In this document: positions 28,335 to 38,742 of the stretch, in pieces
Layout of the letters: each line of letters opens with the position of its first letter
How positions within the stretch are numbered: the first letter of the stretch is position 1
Assembly: GCF_900103255.1 (NCBI RefSeq)
Contig: NZ_FMWS01000012.1
Span: 27,444-91,443, forward strand
Direction of reading: 5' to 3'
Source of the DNA: Gilliamella bombi
Lineage (GTDB): Bacteria; Pseudomonadota; Gammaproteobacteria; Enterobacterales; Orbaceae
DNA: 64,000 bases
Position numbers and translations under genes: made by a program
Notes under the pieces: generated by a model
What the model saw: the letters and a program-made list of their open reading frames with translations, nothing else
Told to the model about the DNA's origin: nothing
Database searches by the model: none

Positions 28335-28530
28335 AATTAAATCTGAGCTACTACAACTGATTTCTTGAAGAGCAAGTCCCTTCTCATTGCTCATTTTTTA
28401 AAGCGATAATAATTATCTCGATTATATCCTATGACTTTACAGGCTTATTGTGCGTACTAAGTTGCTGGTTAATTCTAAAAGCCATAATTTAGGTTTAATG
28501 ATTTTTCTGTTTGATTCAATTATGACACTC
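28335..28530 (-). pseudogene. IS481-type transposase N-terminal remnant
   Basis: On the minus strand the reading, with frameshifts, is WLLELTSNLVRTISL, then ACKVIGYNRDNYYRFKK, then NEKGLALQEIS. These are the successive N-terminal blocks of IS481-like transposases (LLELA..LGNVSKACKVMGYSRDTFYR, then ALQEISR). The catalytic core is gone. The relic lies where an ABC transporter ATPase gene would be expected, next to two permease genes. Confidence 0.55.
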
Positions 28531-28660
28531 CTAGTTACGTTATAAAATAACGCAAATGTCAGATTAAAACTATTCTTATGAGGTATAGAAACCCAGTTTA
28601 TTTATATATTTTATGAAAGAGGATAATTCAATGAATTTTCTCATTGTGTTCTAAAATAGA

Positions 28661-28691
28661 AAAAAAGCACCTTATATTAAGGTACTTTTTA
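28661..28691 (-). terminator. Intrinsic terminator after fis
   Basis: On the minus strand AAAAAGTACCTTA pairs with TAAGGTGCTTTTT (one U-G wobble) and is followed by a T tract. It lies 28 bases after the fis stop codon and closes the yhdT-panF-prmA-dusB-fis operon. Confidence 0.8.
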
Positions 28692-28718
28692 TATTATAAA
28701 ATGTTAAATAATAGAAGA

Positions 28719-29015
28719 TTAACTCATTCCATATTGTTTTAATTTTTTGCGAAGTGTACCGCGGTTGATACCAAGCATATTTGCTGCTCGAGTTTGATTG
28801 CCGCGTGTATATTGCATAACCATATCAAGGAATGGATGTTCAACTTCAGCTAACACTAATTCATAAAGATCTGTCGGATCTTCACCATTTAATTGTGATA
28901 AATAGTTTTTTAAAGCTTGCTTCACTGAATCACGCAATGGCTTTTGTGTTATTTGGTCTTGAGAATTTACAGTTGTAAATTTAAGTGCTGCAGCTGTAAC
29001 GCGTTGTTCTGACAT
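28719..29015 (-). CDS. fis: DNA-binding protein Fis
   Basis: Fis is a nucleoid protein and growth-phase regulator that bends DNA and activates stable-RNA promoters. The 98-aa product has the same length as E. coli Fis; the second half ([20 protein letters not shown], then [10 protein letters not shown]) is nearly identical and holds the helix-turn-helix. It is the last gene of the operon, seven bases after dusB, the arrangement known from enterobacteria, and is followed by a strong terminator. Confidence 0.98.
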   Translation of the reverse strand: MSEQRVTAAALKFTTVNSQDQITQKPLRDSVKQALKNYLSQLNGEDPTDLYELVLAEVEHPFLDMVMQYTRGNQTRAANMLGINRGTLRKKLKQYGMS

Positions 29016-29022
29016 AGTATTC

Positions 29023-30030
29023 TTAACTCTTTGGGTTGTTTCTAATTTTACTAAAAAATGCTTTTAGAGTGTTTACTTGCTCACTTGTATTGCTAAGTAC
29101 ACTAAATAAGCGCCTGAATTGATCGCTGTCAGCATAATTCTTGGTGTACCAATTTACATGCTTTCTGGCAATCCTTAATCCTTTGTATTCTCCATAGAAT
29201 TGATAAAGATCATCAAGATGTGATAGTACAACTTGTTCTACTTCATCAATACTTTTGTTTTTCTGTAACTGTCCATGTGTTAAATAGAATGCAATTTCTT
29301 CAAATATCCAAGGTCGCCCTTGTGCCGCTCGCCCGATCATTATAGCATCAGCCTGCGTATATTGAAAAACATCTTTTGCCTGTTCAGGTGTACAAATATC
29401 TCCATTAGCAATTACAGGAATTGTAACATTTTCTTTAACTGCTCTAATAGAGTCATATTCAGCGACACCGTTGAATAAGCAAGCACGTGTTCTTCCGTGA
29501 ATAGTAATTGCCTTTATACCACAATCCTGTGCAATTTGTGCGATTTCTATGCAATTTCTATTTTCTTTATTCCATCCAGTCCGCGTTTTTAATGTTACCG
29601 GAACATCAACTGCACCGACAACTTTCTGCAAAATTTTTTTAATAAGTTCCGGATACTGCATTAAAGCAGATCCAGCCAATTTTCTATTGACCTTTTTAGC
29701 CGGACATCCCATATTAATGTCAATCAACTGAGCACCGTGTTTGACATTAAATTCAGCAGCTTTAGCCATTTCGTCGGGATCAGAACCGACAATTTGTACT
29801 GCACGAATACCAACATCATCACTCGCTATCATTCGCATAGCTGATTTATCGGTATGCCAAACATCAGAATTTGCTAAAAACATTTCTGAAACAGTCATAC
29901 CAGCACCAAATCGATGACATAGATTACGAAATGGTTTATCACTTATTCCAGCCATTGGTGCAGCAATTAAATTATTCTTTAATTTTAGTTCACCAATGCT
30001 AAGTAAATTAAAGTCGGCTATATTACGCAT
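29023..30030 (-). CDS. dusB: tRNA-dihydrouridine synthase B
   Basis: DusB reduces specific uridines in tRNA with FMN and NADPH. The 335-aa product has [15 protein letters not shown] near the N-terminus, the catalytic Cys109 in [19 protein letters not shown], and the FMN-binding IPVIANGDI and [13 protein letters not shown]. It is about 14 residues longer than E. coli DusB, mostly at the N-terminus before [10 protein letters not shown]. It sits between prmA and fis as expected. Confidence 0.95.
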   Translation of the reverse strand: MRNIADFNLLSIGELKLKNNLIAAPMAGISDKPFRNLCHRFGAGMTVSEMFLANSDVWHTDKSAMRMIASDDVGIRAVQIVGSDPDEMAKAAEFNVKHGAQLIDINMGCPAKKVNRKLAGSALMQYPELIKKILQKVVGAVDVPVTLKTRTGWNKENRNCIEIAQIAQDCGIKAITIHGRTRACLFNGVAEYDSIRAVKENVTIPVIANGDICTPEQAKDVFQYTQADAIMIGRAAQGRPWIFEEIAFYLTHGQLQKNKSIDEVEQVVLSHLDDLYQFYGEYKGLRIARKHVNWYTKNYADSDQFRRLFSVLSNTSEQVNTLKAFFSKIRNNPKS

Positions 30031-30058
30031 TTTTTTTCAAACTTAAAAGGGGGTAGCG

Positions 30059-30934
30059 TTAATTTTTTTTATTTTTTTTACCAGTGATACAACACCACTC
30101 GTCAAGTTCAACCACTGGATCTAATTTAAAATTGGGTTGGTAAGCCATGCAAACACTTGATGATTGGGTAGTTAAAATACCAGATAAACCTAGTTTACCT
30201 TCAGGTTTTACTAATTTACTTATATGTGGTTCAAGCTCTTTTAATGGTCCAGCTAAAATATTGGCAACAACTATATCTGCTTGCAAATTGTCTGGGATCT
30301 CTTTTGATAAATAAAGCTCTAGTCTTTCACTGACATCATTACGCTGTGCATTGTCACGGCTAGCTTGAATGGCTTGAGGATCGATATCAATACCGATTAC
30401 TTGTTTTGCACCTAATTTTAGTGCAGCAATTGCCAAAATACCAGATCCACAACCATAATCGATAACTAATTTATCTTTAAGGTCTAAATTATCAAGCCAA
30501 GTTAAGCATAATGCCGTGGTTGGGTGAGTACCTGTGCCAAATGCTAATCCAGGGTCTAACATAACATTAACAGCATTAGTGTCGGGCACGTCACGCCAAC
30601 TAGGACAAATCCAAAGTCGCTCACCAAATTTCATAGGATGAAAGTTGTCCATCCATTCACGTTCCCAGTCTTTATCTTCTAATTGTTCAATTTTATAAGA
30701 ATATTGTTCAAGATTTAATATTGCTCTTAATTCATCGATATCTGTTTGAGCATCATAAAGCCCAATCACATCGGTATTACCCCAAAGTTTAGTTTCGCCG
30801 GGTAATGGTTCAAAGACAGGCGTGTCAAAGGTATCTTGAAAAGTGACTGATACAGCACCAGACTCCTCTAATTGTTCGCTAATTTGTTCAGCAAGATCGT
30901 TGGTTGTATTAATTTTGAGTTGAATCCAAGGCAT
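30059..30934 (-). CDS. prmA: Ribosomal protein L11 methyltransferase
   Basis: PrmA trimethylates ribosomal protein L11 with S-adenosylmethionine. The 291-aa product begins [10 protein letters not shown], matching E. coli, which sets the start at 30934 with AGGAAG just upstream. The SAM-binding motif [18 protein letters not shown] lies at about 160-177, preceded by [15 protein letters not shown]. The start lies inside the end of panF (about 26 bases of overlap), so the genes are coupled. The panF-prmA-dusB-fis order is standard in relatives. Confidence 0.95.
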   Translation of the reverse strand: MPWIQLKINTTNDLAEQISEQLEESGAVSVTFQDTFDTPVFEPLPGETKLWGNTDVIGLYDAQTDIDELRAILNLEQYSYKIEQLEDKDWEREWMDNFHPMKFGERLWICPSWRDVPDTNAVNVMLDPGLAFGTGTHPTTALCLTWLDNLDLKDKLVIDYGCGSGILAIAALKLGAKQVIGIDIDPQAIQASRDNAQRNDVSERLELYLSKEIPDNLQADIVVANILAGPLKELEPHISKLVKPEGKLGLSGILTTQSSSVCMAYQPNFKLDPVVELDEWCCITGKKNKKN

Positions 30935-32360
30935 AATTCTTCCTTTTATTGTCAAACATATTGGCTATAATAAAAATAATAAATCCAATAGTTAAAGAGG
31001 GGACTATTGGGTGTAGTGATAATAATTTAATATTATAACTTGCCAATAATGTATAACTTATAGCTCCTGTAAGCATTGAACAAAGAGCACCAGTAGCATT
31101 AGCTTTTTTCCAATATAATCCAAGTACTAACGGCCATAAAAAGACAGCTTCAAGTCCACCAAAAGCGAGTAAATTTAGCCAAATAATCATATCAGGCGGG
31201 GTCCATGCTGCCCAAATAAGTAACCCACCAAAAATAAAAGTGATAGTGACCGAAATCCGAGTAAGAAACTTATCACTGAAATTAATATTAGTTTTGATGC
31301 TTAAAAACAGATCTTTGATGATAACAGATGATACTTGTAATAATTGAGCATTAATGGTGGACATAATAGCGGCAAGTGGAGCAGCTAAAAAGATTCCAGC
31401 AGCAAAAGGTGGTAATACATTTATAATTAATGTCGGTACTATTTGATCAGGAATGGTTAAATCGCTAATAATAGCACGCCCTAAAGCACCAGATAAATGC
31501 ATAGTTAGCATAATAACAGTAACGACAATGGTGCCAAGAATAATTCCTTGATGTACTGCTTTGCTATCTTTATAGGCCATACAACGAACAGCAGTATGAG
31601 GTAAGCCAACCACACCAAAACAAACTAATATCCAAAATGAAGCCATGAACGGAAAGTCCATAAAGTCATTAGGTCCTTGTGGTGTTAAAAGAGCAGGGTC
31701 AATTTTTATTAGCTGATCAATTATTGCAGTGATTCCACCACCTGCATAGATAATAGCACCAAGTAATAATATAGCACCTATGATCATCACTAACCCTTGA
31801 AAAGCATCATTTAATATACTGGCTCGAAAACCGCCAAATGCGGTATAAATAACCGTACCAATACCAAATATTAATAAGCCCGTATGATAAGGTATACCTA
31901 CTGATGATTGTAGTAAGCGAGCCCCACCAACAAACTGTACTGTCATTGCGCCGATAAAGGCAACGACAAGGGTAATACTTGCTAGCCAAACAATAGTTTT
32001 ACTTTTATAGTGAGCATAAAGCATATCACTTAACGTTATAGCATCATATTTACGAGCTAAAATGGCAAATTTTTTGCCTAGAATACCAAGCGAGAGTAAT
32101 ACAGTTGGAACTTGGATCATCGATAATAGCACCCAACCAAGGCCAAATTTATAAGCAGCACCAGGACCACCAATAAACGAGCTGGCACTAATATAAGTTG
32201 CGGCTAGTGTCATGGCGAGTAAAAATCCTCCCATGGTGCGATTACCGATAAAATAATCAGTAAATTGATTTACTTTTTTGCGTTTTACATAAGCATAAAT
32301 TGATAATGCGAATACAAAAACAAGATAGATGACAAGCGGTACAATAATATCTAAATGCAT
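30909..32360 (-). CDS. panF: Sodium/pantothenate symporter
   Basis: PanF imports pantothenate with Na+ across the inner membrane. The 483-aa product (the same length as E. coli PanF) has about twelve hydrophobic segments and the SSS-family blocks [36 protein letters not shown] and [11 protein letters not shown]. It lies six bases after yhdT and overlaps prmA. Uptake of pantothenate would matter for a symbiont that cannot make it; whether that applies here is unknown. Confidence 0.95.
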   Translation of the reverse strand: MHLDIIVPLVIYLVFVFALSIYAYVKRKKVNQFTDYFIGNRTMGGFLLAMTLAATYISASSFIGGPGAAYKFGLGWVLLSMIQVPTVLLSLGILGKKFAILARKYDAITLSDMLYAHYKSKTIVWLASITLVVAFIGAMTVQFVGGARLLQSSVGIPYHTGLLIFGIGTVIYTAFGGFRASILNDAFQGLVMIIGAILLLGAIIYAGGGITAIIDQLIKIDPALLTPQGPNDFMDFPFMASFWILVCFGVVGLPHTAVRCMAYKDSKAVHQGIILGTIVVTVIMLTMHLSGALGRAIISDLTIPDQIVPTLIINVLPPFAAGIFLAAPLAAIMSTINAQLLQVSSVIIKDLFLSIKTNINFSDKFLTRISVTITFIFGGLLIWAAWTPPDMIIWLNLLAFGGLEAVFLWPLVLGLYWKKANATGALCSMLTGAISYTLLASYNIKLLSLHPIVPSLTIGFIIFIIANMFDNKRKNYALDSTQN

Positions 32361-32366
32361 GTTAGA

Positions 32367-32603
32367 TCACTTAGTTTGTTCTAATGAGAAATTTTTAAAT
32401 TGAAATTTTACAACTAACCAGCAAAGCAATATAAAACCGATAGGCACCATAATGCAAGATAGTTCAAACCACAATGGAAGACCTAAAAATCCTATTTTGT
32501 CGTTAATACAGTATGCACAAACGATCCATCCAAGAAGATAAATAAAAGTTAGTAATAAAGAAAGTTTAGCCTCTTTATTTGCTTGTTTATATCGAGCATC
32601 CAT
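32367..32603 (-). CDS. yhdT: YhdT family small membrane protein
   Basis: A 78-aa protein with two membrane segments (about residues 14-33 and 45-66), of the YhdT family (DUF997). Members sit upstream of panF, as here with only six bases between the genes, and the pair resembles the small and large subunits of some sodium symporters. A direct role for YhdT in pantothenate uptake is suspected from context, not shown. It is the first gene of the operon that ends with fis. Confidence 0.85.
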   Translation of the reverse strand: MDARYKQANKEAKLSLLLTFIYLLGWIVCAYCINDKIGFLGLPLWFELSCIMVPIGFILLCWLVVKFQFKNFSLEQTK

Positions 32604-32775
32604 ATTGATTTATTCAAAATTAAGGGTGGTTTAGAGTAAAAGAAAGCATTGAACTTAGCAAGTATATTGCGATTTATGCAATATTATATTTTAAATATAT
32701 CAATTTTAGCAATATTAAAAGTATTATATAGTGTTTTATTGTTGATTATGAATACCTAAACTCTTGGAGAGAAAA

Positions 32776-34254
32776 ATGTCAAACTATTTTAATACATTGA
32801 ATTTGCGTGAAAAATTAGAACAATTAGGTCAATGTCGTTTTATGGCTCGTGATGAATTTGCATCAGAAGCTAATTTTTTGAAAGGTAAAAAAATTGTAAT
32901 TGTTGGTTGTGGAGCACAAGGTCTTAACCAAGGTCTAAATATGCGAGATTCAGGTTTAGATATATCTTATGCATTACGTAAAGAAGCTATTGCTGAAAAA
33001 CGCGCATCATGGAAGAAAGCAACTGAAAATGGTTTTAAAGTAGGAAGTTATGAAGAATTAATTCCAACAGCAGATCTTGTTATCAATTTGACTCCTGACA
33101 AACAACATTCTGCCGTTGTTCAAGCTATTCAACCGTTGATGAAAAAAGGCTCTGCGCTTGGCTATTCTCACGGATTTAATATTGTTGAAGTAGGAGAAAA
33201 GATTCGCTCTGATATTACAGTAGTGATGGTAGCACCTAAATGCCCTGGTACTGAAGTTCGTGAAGAATATAAACGAGGTTTTGGTGTGCCGACACTAATT
33301 GCAGTTCATCCAGAAAACGATCCAAAAGGTGAAGGGCTAGCAATTGCTAAAGCATGGGCAGCGGCAACTGGCGGACATCGTGCAGGTGTTTTACAGTCGT
33401 CATTTGTTGCCGAAGTTAAGTCAGATTTAATGGGTGAACAAACAATCCTTTGTGGAATGTTACAAACAGGATCATTACTTTGTTTTGATAAGCTAGTGGC
33501 AGATGGTGTTGATCCTGCTTATGCATGTAAATTACTCCAATTTGGTTGGGAAACGATCACTGAGGCGCTAAAACAAGGTGGAATTACTTTAATGATGGAT
33601 CGTTTATCAAATCCAGCTAAATTGAGAGCAAATGCTTTAGCAAAAGAATTAAAAGTGATCATGACGGATCTTTATCGTAAACATATGGACGACATTATAT
33701 CAGGTGAGTTTTCGTCAACTATGATGAAAGACTGGGCAAATGATGATGCGAACCTTCTTAAATGGCGTAGAGAAACAGGTGAAACCGCCTTTGAAAAAGC
33801 TGCTGACTATCAAGGTAAAATTGATGAACAAGCTTATTTTGATCAAGGCGTTGTTATGGTTGCAATGGTTAAAGCCGGTGTTGAACTTGCCTTCGAAACT
33901 ATGCTTGAATCTGGTATTTTAGCTGAATCAGCTTATTACGAATCATTACATGAGTTACCACTTATTGCTAATACTATTGCACGTAAACGTTTGTATGAAA
34001 TGAATGTTGTTATTTCTGACACAGCTGAGTATGGCAACTATCTATTTGCTAATGCCGCTGTACCACTATTAAAAGAAAAATTTATGCCAATGTTACAAGC
34101 TGGCGATCTAGGTAAAGCGATTCCTGAAAGTAGTGTTGATAATGCACAATTACGCGATGTGAATGAAGAAATCCGTAATCATCCAATTGAAACAATCGGT
34201 CGTAAATTACGTAGTTATATGACTGATATGAAACGCATCAATGTTGCAAGCTAA
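32776..34254 (+). CDS. ilvC: Ketol-acid reductoisomerase
   Basis: IlvC carries out the isomerization and NADPH reduction step of isoleucine and valine synthesis. The 492-aa product is the long class II form (E. coli 491). It starts [20 protein letters not shown] at 32776, with GGAGAG upstream; a TTG at 32764 is an artefact. The nucleotide-binding loop is [19 protein letters not shown] (about 39-57), and two C-terminal knotted-domain copies follow. No ilvY regulator gene is next to it, unlike E. coli. A strong terminator follows. Confidence 0.97.
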   Translation: MSNYFNTLNLREKLEQLGQCRFMARDEFASEANFLKGKKIVIVGCGAQGLNQGLNMRDSGLDISYALRKEAIAEKRASWKKATENGFKVGSYEELIPTADLVINLTPDKQHSAVVQAIQPLMKKGSALGYSHGFNIVEVGEKIRSDITVVMVAPKCPGTEVREEYKRGFGVPTLIAVHPENDPKGEGLAIAKAWAAATGGHRAGVLQSSFVAEVKSDLMGEQTILCGMLQTGSLLCFDKLVADGVDPAYACKLLQFGWETITEALKQGGITLMMDRLSNPAKLRANALAKELKVIMTDLYRKHMDDIISGEFSSTMMKDWANDDANLLKWRRETGETAFEKAADYQGKIDEQAYFDQGVVMVAMVKAGVELAFETMLESGILAESAYYESLHELPLIANTIARKRLYEMNVVISDTAEYGNYLFANAAVPLLKEKFMPMLQAGDLGKAIPESSVDNAQLRDVNEEIRNHPIETIGRKLRSYMTDMKRINVAS

Positions 34255-34272
34255 ATAGCTATTTATAATTAT

Positions 34273-34301
34273 AAAAAAGGTGCTGAAAAGTACCTTTTTT
34301 T
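34273..34301 (+). terminator. Intrinsic terminator after ilvC
   Basis: AAAAAAGGTGCT, GAAA loop, AGTACCTTTTTT form a long stem with a T run; it starts about 18 bases after the ilvC stop codon. Confidence 0.85.
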
Positions 34302-34556
34302 GTATCTAAAAATTGAATTTACTGTAAAAAACTTTCAGGTAAGTATATGTTTCAGTATAAAATAATTAGATCTAAAAGGATCTAACTGGATTTAATTTAG
34401 ATCCAATTTATATTTTTTTGATCCTTTCACTTTATAATTAAATTTTTAAAAATTATATAATTAAATTATTTTTATTTTAACTTTTTATTTATTTTTTATG
34501 TAATTTATGTTATCTTTTTGACCAATTTTAAATCAAATGATAAGGGTAACATATTA
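34302..34556. other. Very AT-rich region between ilvC and zapC
   Basis: About 250 bases without a supported gene. GGATCTAA / GGATTTAA and GATCCAATTT recur in a short stretch (34377-34407), and TGTTTCAGTAT at 34349 is the reverse complement of the unit repeated at 22879-22905. The zapC promoter should be here but cannot be picked out. Confidence 0.45.
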
Positions 34557-35129
34557 ATGAAAATGACTTTTCGACCAACTGATTGTTGGCGATGGTATTT
34601 TGATAGCGAATACGATAGTTTAATGCTTGAAGTTTCATCTGAAATGTTATTTCGTTCTTGTTATCCAAGTAAAATGTTAGTTCCTGATGTTTTTGGTGAG
34701 TTTCCATTTTCTGTTAGTGACGCAACGTCTTATTATCAATTTTATAATAGTTGTCAGTTACTTAATTTGACAGATTCACAAAAGATTGAACTAGCTATTA
34801 ACGCTATTGTTGCAGCTAATTTTTTAAAGCCTCAAATGCCTAAAAGTTGGTATTTTTCACAACAACCAATGTTATACAAGCCCAAAATAGCTGATATTGT
34901 TGAGGTAATTTTACAAGAAGATGGACAAAAGGTTTGTTTAATGGTCGTTGAAGCGGGGGAAAATGCATCTCTTTGTATTATTGCACAAGCTTCATTTATT
35001 GCAATGAATAAAACGTTTGTGTTTTCTGAAGCAATTAAAGTAATGAATGATAGATTAATATCTGTAGAGAAAAAATTTACTGAACAAAAGCTGACTTCAG
35101 ATAATTTTGAATTTAAGGCTATTTCTTAA
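34557..35129 (+). CDS. zapC: Cell division protein ZapC
   Basis: ZapC binds FtsZ and promotes bundling of its filaments at midcell. The 190-aa product aligns with E. coli ZapC from its first residues (WRWYFDSEYDSLMLEVSSEM, LFRSCYPSKMLVPD, FLKPQMPKSW, LLVVE-type VVEAGENASLC, IKVMNDRL). I use ATG 34557, with AAGGG upstream, because the family N-terminus lines up there; an upstream in-frame ATG at 34518 would add thirteen unconserved residues. It is convergent with ycbX, as in E. coli. Confidence 0.92.
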   Translation: MKMTFRPTDCWRWYFDSEYDSLMLEVSSEMLFRSCYPSKMLVPDVFGEFPFSVSDATSYYQFYNSCQLLNLTDSQKIELAINAIVAANFLKPQMPKSWYFSQQPMLYKPKIADIVEVILQEDGQKVCLMVVEAGENASLCIIAQASFIAMNKTFVFSEAIKVMNDRLISVEKKFTEQKLTSDNFEFKAIS

Positions 35130-36222
35130 GTAATTTAATTGTAATATCTCTTTTAGGCACACAACTACAGGCTAAAATTTTATTATTTCGCCTAATAGCA
35201 GCTTGTGTTAATGCCTCTACTTCACCTTGTTTTAATTCAACTAGACAACGTCCACAAATACCTGCACGGCAAGAATAAGGTAATGCTATTTTATGTTGTT
35301 CTAACTGCTCTAAAATAGTTTGCTTATTATTACCTTTAATTATTTGATTTTCAAAATTTATTGTACAAACTTTTGCTTCAGTTTTTATTTCTGTTGGAAA
35401 GGTTTTAATATAATTTTTAGCTGGTTGCCGTTCCAATACTTCAATTTTATCGTGAACTGAAATTGTTCCATGATTTCGGGCTATCATATTCATACCAAAA
35501 TCAATTTCACCTTGCTTATCGGCTCTAAAGTAACGTAAGGTTTTAATTGGTTCATTATCAGCTAAGGATGTTGCAGATTTTATGTTCATTGTCGTTATAA
35601 CACAGCGACTACAAGGTTTAACAATATCAAAAATCACATTGCCAATTTTTATTGTTTTCCAGCCGTCTTCCGCAAAAGGTAGTGCTCCTTGAATAACAAT
35701 ATTTCCACGAAATTGTCTAATATCGAGTTTTTCAGGGCATTGCTGTTGTAAATAATCAAATGAAGCTTTATTTAATAACAAATAAGGATAACTATCAGCA
35801 AAACTAACAGGAATTTCAGGATAGCGTTTGGTTCGACGAGTTAATTGTTGACCAACCCATCTTAATTGTACATCTTTATGCAAAATTTGACTGAAAAATT
35901 GATTGACTCTTATAGGGGCAATTAATGAAGTAAAATGATTACCCCAAATTTCAGTAGGCTCATAATTCAACGAAAACTCATCAAGATTAAATATTATCAT
36001 TTCAGTTGGAGATAGCGAAATATGTACTTCGTTTTTTACTATGAATGTTTTGAATTTCAGGAGCTCAGGGTGTTGTCTTGCCGTGATAAAAGTGCCATCG
36101 GGTTCACTAAGCATCAATATACGGTCATGCTCAAAGCCTCCATCAACTGTATTTGCTTTTGTTAGTTGTATCCCTTGCATCGATTTGATTGGGTAGATGT
36201 ATAGTTGATTGACGAAAATCAT
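35119..36222 (-). CDS. ycbX: YcbX, MOSC domain fused to 2Fe-2S ferredoxin
   Basis: A 367-aa molybdenum-cofactor enzyme that in E. coli detoxifies N-hydroxylated base analogues. The N-terminal beta-barrel and MOSC domain (about 1-270) carry LYIYPIKSMQGIQ and the cofactor cysteine block FDIVKPCSRCVITTM. The C-terminal ferredoxin domain (about 285-367) shows CRAGICGRCLVELKQGEVEA and LACSC. It overlaps the end of convergent zapC by 11 bases. Molybdopterin synthesis genes are not in the window. Confidence 0.93.
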   Translation of the reverse strand: MIFVNQLYIYPIKSMQGIQLTKANTVDGGFEHDRILMLSEPDGTFITARQHPELLKFKTFIVKNEVHISLSPTEMIIFNLDEFSLNYEPTEIWGNHFTSLIAPIRVNQFFSQILHKDVQLRWVGQQLTRRTKRYPEIPVSFADSYPYLLLNKASFDYLQQQCPEKLDIRQFRGNIVIQGALPFAEDGWKTIKIGNVIFDIVKPCSRCVITTMNIKSATSLADNEPIKTLRYFRADKQGEIDFGMNMIARNHGTISVHDKIEVLERQPAKNYIKTFPTEIKTEAKVCTINFENQIIKGNNKQTILEQLEQHKIALPYSCRAGICGRCLVELKQGEVEALTQAAIRRNNKILACSCVPKRDITIKLLKK

Positions 36223-36324
36223 AATATCTTACATAAATTACAAATGTTTTGATAATTATATACTTAATTACCCATATCTTATAGTTTTTAGATTTAACAA
36301 ATAGAATGAATAAGTTAAGGCATA

Positions 36325-36807
36325 TTAGCATAACTCGCTATAGCTTATTTCAGTAATATAATATAGTACTTTGCCATTAGGGGTGATAACGGCTATTTCA
36401 TCATCAACTTTATGACCTATTAATGCTTTTGCTACAGGGCTATTAATTGATATCCAATTTTTTTTAGGATCAAATTCATCGCTACCAACAATACGGTAAA
36501 TATGTAAATTACCAGATTCATCTTCCAATTTTACCCATGCACCAAAAAATACTTTACCTTCTTGTTTTGGGTGTGGTTCGACAATTGTTAACGTTTCTAG
36601 TCGCTTGGTAAGAAAACGTATACGCCGATCAATTTCGCGTAATCTTCGTTTTCCATAAATATATTCTGCATTCTCACTACGATCGCCGAGGGCTGCTGCA
36701 TCTGATACAGCTTGTGTAACGCGAGGTCTTTCTTCTTTCCATAAATATTTCAATTCACGATTAAGGTTCAAATAACCTTCTCTTGTTATATAATTATTCT
36801 TTCTCAT
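36325..36807 (-). CDS. greB: Transcription elongation factor GreB
   Basis: GreB enters the secondary channel of RNA polymerase and stimulates cleavage of backtracked RNA. The 160-aa product has the N-terminal coiled coil with the acidic tip (SDAAALGDRSENAEYIYGKR, where Asp and Glu are essential) and the FKBP-like C-terminal domain. E. coli greB is beside tex (yhgF); here the adhesin-like gene lies between them and greB points away from tex. Confidence 0.95.
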   Translation of the reverse strand: MRKNNYITREGYLNLNRELKYLWKEERPRVTQAVSDAAALGDRSENAEYIYGKRRLREIDRRIRFLTKRLETLTIVEPHPKQEGKVFFGAWVKLEDESGNLHIYRIVGSDEFDPKKNWISINSPVAKALIGHKVDDEIAVITPNGKVLYYITEISYSELC

Positions 36808-36836
36808 ATTTTTATTCCTTATAGCAATCTTTATCT

Positions 36837-36916
36837 TTCGAGTAAAAGTTCGATATTTCTTTGTTAAAATATATGATTCGAATAAAAACTCGACATTTAT
36901 TTAATAAAATTTATTC
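36837..36916. repeat. Imperfect tandem 40-bp repeat upstream of greB
   Basis: Two adjacent 40-base units, 36837-36876 and 36877-36916, match at 30 of 40 positions by eye. Both start TTCGA(G/A)TAAAA and contain a second TCGA, so each has two TCGA half-sites 12 bases apart. They lie 30-110 bases upstream of the greB start and could be part of its promoter region, or of the divergent adhesin-like gene. Confidence 0.55.
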
Positions 36917-37139
36917 TATTTTTTAATGTTTATCAAAATAACGTTAAATAATCTTTAAAAATCAATATCGAGATGATATTATTTTTTATTGCTTGTGTTG
37001 CGTTTTTTAATTTTACTCTTGGAATATCTCTTACTTAATAAGTAATTAAGTTAATTATATCGCATAAATAAATTTAATTTCGTAATTATACAATAATAAA
37101 ATAAATAAGTTGTTATTATTATCACCATTAGGAATGAAT

Positions 37140-38579
37140 ATGACTACACGGAAAGAGCCAATTTTGGGTCTAGTTTGTCTTATTAGTTTTTTTTCAACTA
37201 AATCTTTAGCATTATCGGCTGTTACTGCAAATCCTATTAATGGAAATAGTCCTCGTTTTATTAGTTCAATTGAAAATAATATTCAATCCAATAAAGCATT
37301 TAATTATTTTGGTGTCATCTATAATGGAAATACCTATTTTTATACAGGTGATTTGAACACAGCATTAGGCTCAGATGTTTCAACTAAAACTCCTGAAAGT
37401 TTAGGTTTATTAGCAGCAATTAAACAACCAGAAAACTCTGAGGTTATAGATGTTGATGGTGATGGAGATATTAAATTATCAGAGGACAAGGATAACCCAG
37501 TTTCGCTGGAATGGTATTACGAAGACGAAAATAATAAAGAAGTTAAATTAACAGACGATCAAACAAAAACGACATTTGAAAAATTAGTAAAAAGTGGTAT
37601 TTATCCTTATATTAAAGTTAGTGGTGGGGTAGCATTAACTACAAAATACGGAGTTCCAAATTTTCAAAATTACCCAGATAGTAAGATTGCTATAACAAAA
37701 ACACCTTATCGAAATTTTAATGTACAAGTAGGTGGTGAAGCTATCAAATATGCTAGTCCACATATGCTTTATAGTGCTCCAGCTTATTCTTGGGGGGATA
37801 GATCTGTTTTTGATTGGGTAGACTGGAATGGTTTTGTAGCACAAAATGATTATTTAAATAATTTCCCTTCAGTTGGTGCAAATGGTCTCTTTTTCTATTT
37901 AATTACCGAGAATATTGATAATTCATTAAGCACAACAAAATGGATCGTAAGAACATCGGATCCTGATAAAGGATCACCTGGCGCAATTACAGCGACAGTT
38001 GCAAAGTCAGAGGCTCCAAGAGCAGTAGTTGTAGGTGGTTTTAAGGCTTATGATGCAAAAAATATGGTTCTGGTTACGTTAAAAGGTCCTGATTCCTCAT
38101 CTAAAGGTGCTAATCGAGCTACAGCGCCTAAAGCGAATTTACCTGTTGATATTGAGATAATAGGCGAAACCAAACAAGGCGTAATGCTTAGTTACAGTTT
38201 CCGGATAACTAAATGGTTTATCAATAGAGGAGAATATATTGATACATATCAAGAGCAAAAAGATTGGTGCAGAAGTTTAGGTGATTATAAATTAGCATCT
38301 CTTAGAGAGCTGAGTAATGCAAACTTTCTGCTTCATCAAGATAAATATGGTAATAATCCTGATAACTACTATAAAAGAGCTGTACATGGGGGATTAATTA
38401 CTGAATGGGGGGGATTAGCGTATTATCAAGGTGATAATTTTTATAATCCAACCTATGGTTGGACTAGTGATATTTCTAATTCTACGGGTTCTCCTATTTA
38501 TATCAATATGAATGATGCTGCACTAAATGGCGATAGAGATGATCAGCATCCGTATTACGCATTATGTAGTTCTAAATAA
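37140..38579 (+). CDS. Secreted adhesin-like protein, paralog of 15104-16693
   Basis: A protein of about 479 aa with a signal peptide (MTTRKEPILGLVCLISFFST, then KSLALS). ATG 37140 follows AGGA at six bases; in-frame ATG 37134 and TTG 37110 are less likely. Shared blocks with the paralog in the same order: TKYG(V/T)P, FFYL, ITATV, VTLKGP, YSFRITKWFINRG, DWCRSLGDYKL, LRELSNANF and GLITEWGG. DVDGDGDIKLSED (about residue 105) is a calcium-loop-like motif at the place where the paralog has DDDGDGQ. It most resembles DUF823-type adhesion domains, from memory. It has no membrane anchor or barrel of its own. Confidence 0.6.
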   Translation: MTTRKEPILGLVCLISFFSTKSLALSAVTANPINGNSPRFISSIENNIQSNKAFNYFGVIYNGNTYFYTGDLNTALGSDVSTKTPESLGLLAAIKQPENSEVIDVDGDGDIKLSEDKDNPVSLEWYYEDENNKEVKLTDDQTKTTFEKLVKSGIYPYIKVSGGVALTTKYGVPNFQNYPDSKIAITKTPYRNFNVQVGGEAIKYASPHMLYSAPAYSWGDRSVFDWVDWNGFVAQNDYLNNFPSVGANGLFFYLITENIDNSLSTTKWIVRTSDPDKGSPGAITATVAKSEAPRAVVVGGFKAYDAKNMVLVTLKGPDSSSKGANRATAPKANLPVDIEIIGETKQGVMLSYSFRITKWFINRGEYIDTYQEQKDWCRSLGDYKLASLRELSNANFLLHQDKYGNNPDNYYKRAVHGGLITEWGGLAYYQGDNFYNPTYGWTSDISNSTGSPIYINMNDAALNGDRDDQHPYYALCSSK

Positions 38580-38742
38580 AGAAGTTAAATTTGTGGTTAG
38601 CTCTATTAAATGTTAGCCAAGCTAAAAATATCCCAATAACTAGCAGTTATATTTTTGGGGGAGGAGATAAAAGGCTCAGAATTGCAACAGAAACAAGGAT
38701 AGGTATATAATCACTACTTTGCTTAAAATTGTTAAAAATACC

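Noticed and set aside
38625..38660. Terminator after the second adhesin-like gene
   Set aside because: The possible stem (ATAACT-AGC-AGTTAT with flanking A/T pairing) is interrupted by an unpaired CCCA and followed by G residues, so I do not count it as a terminator.
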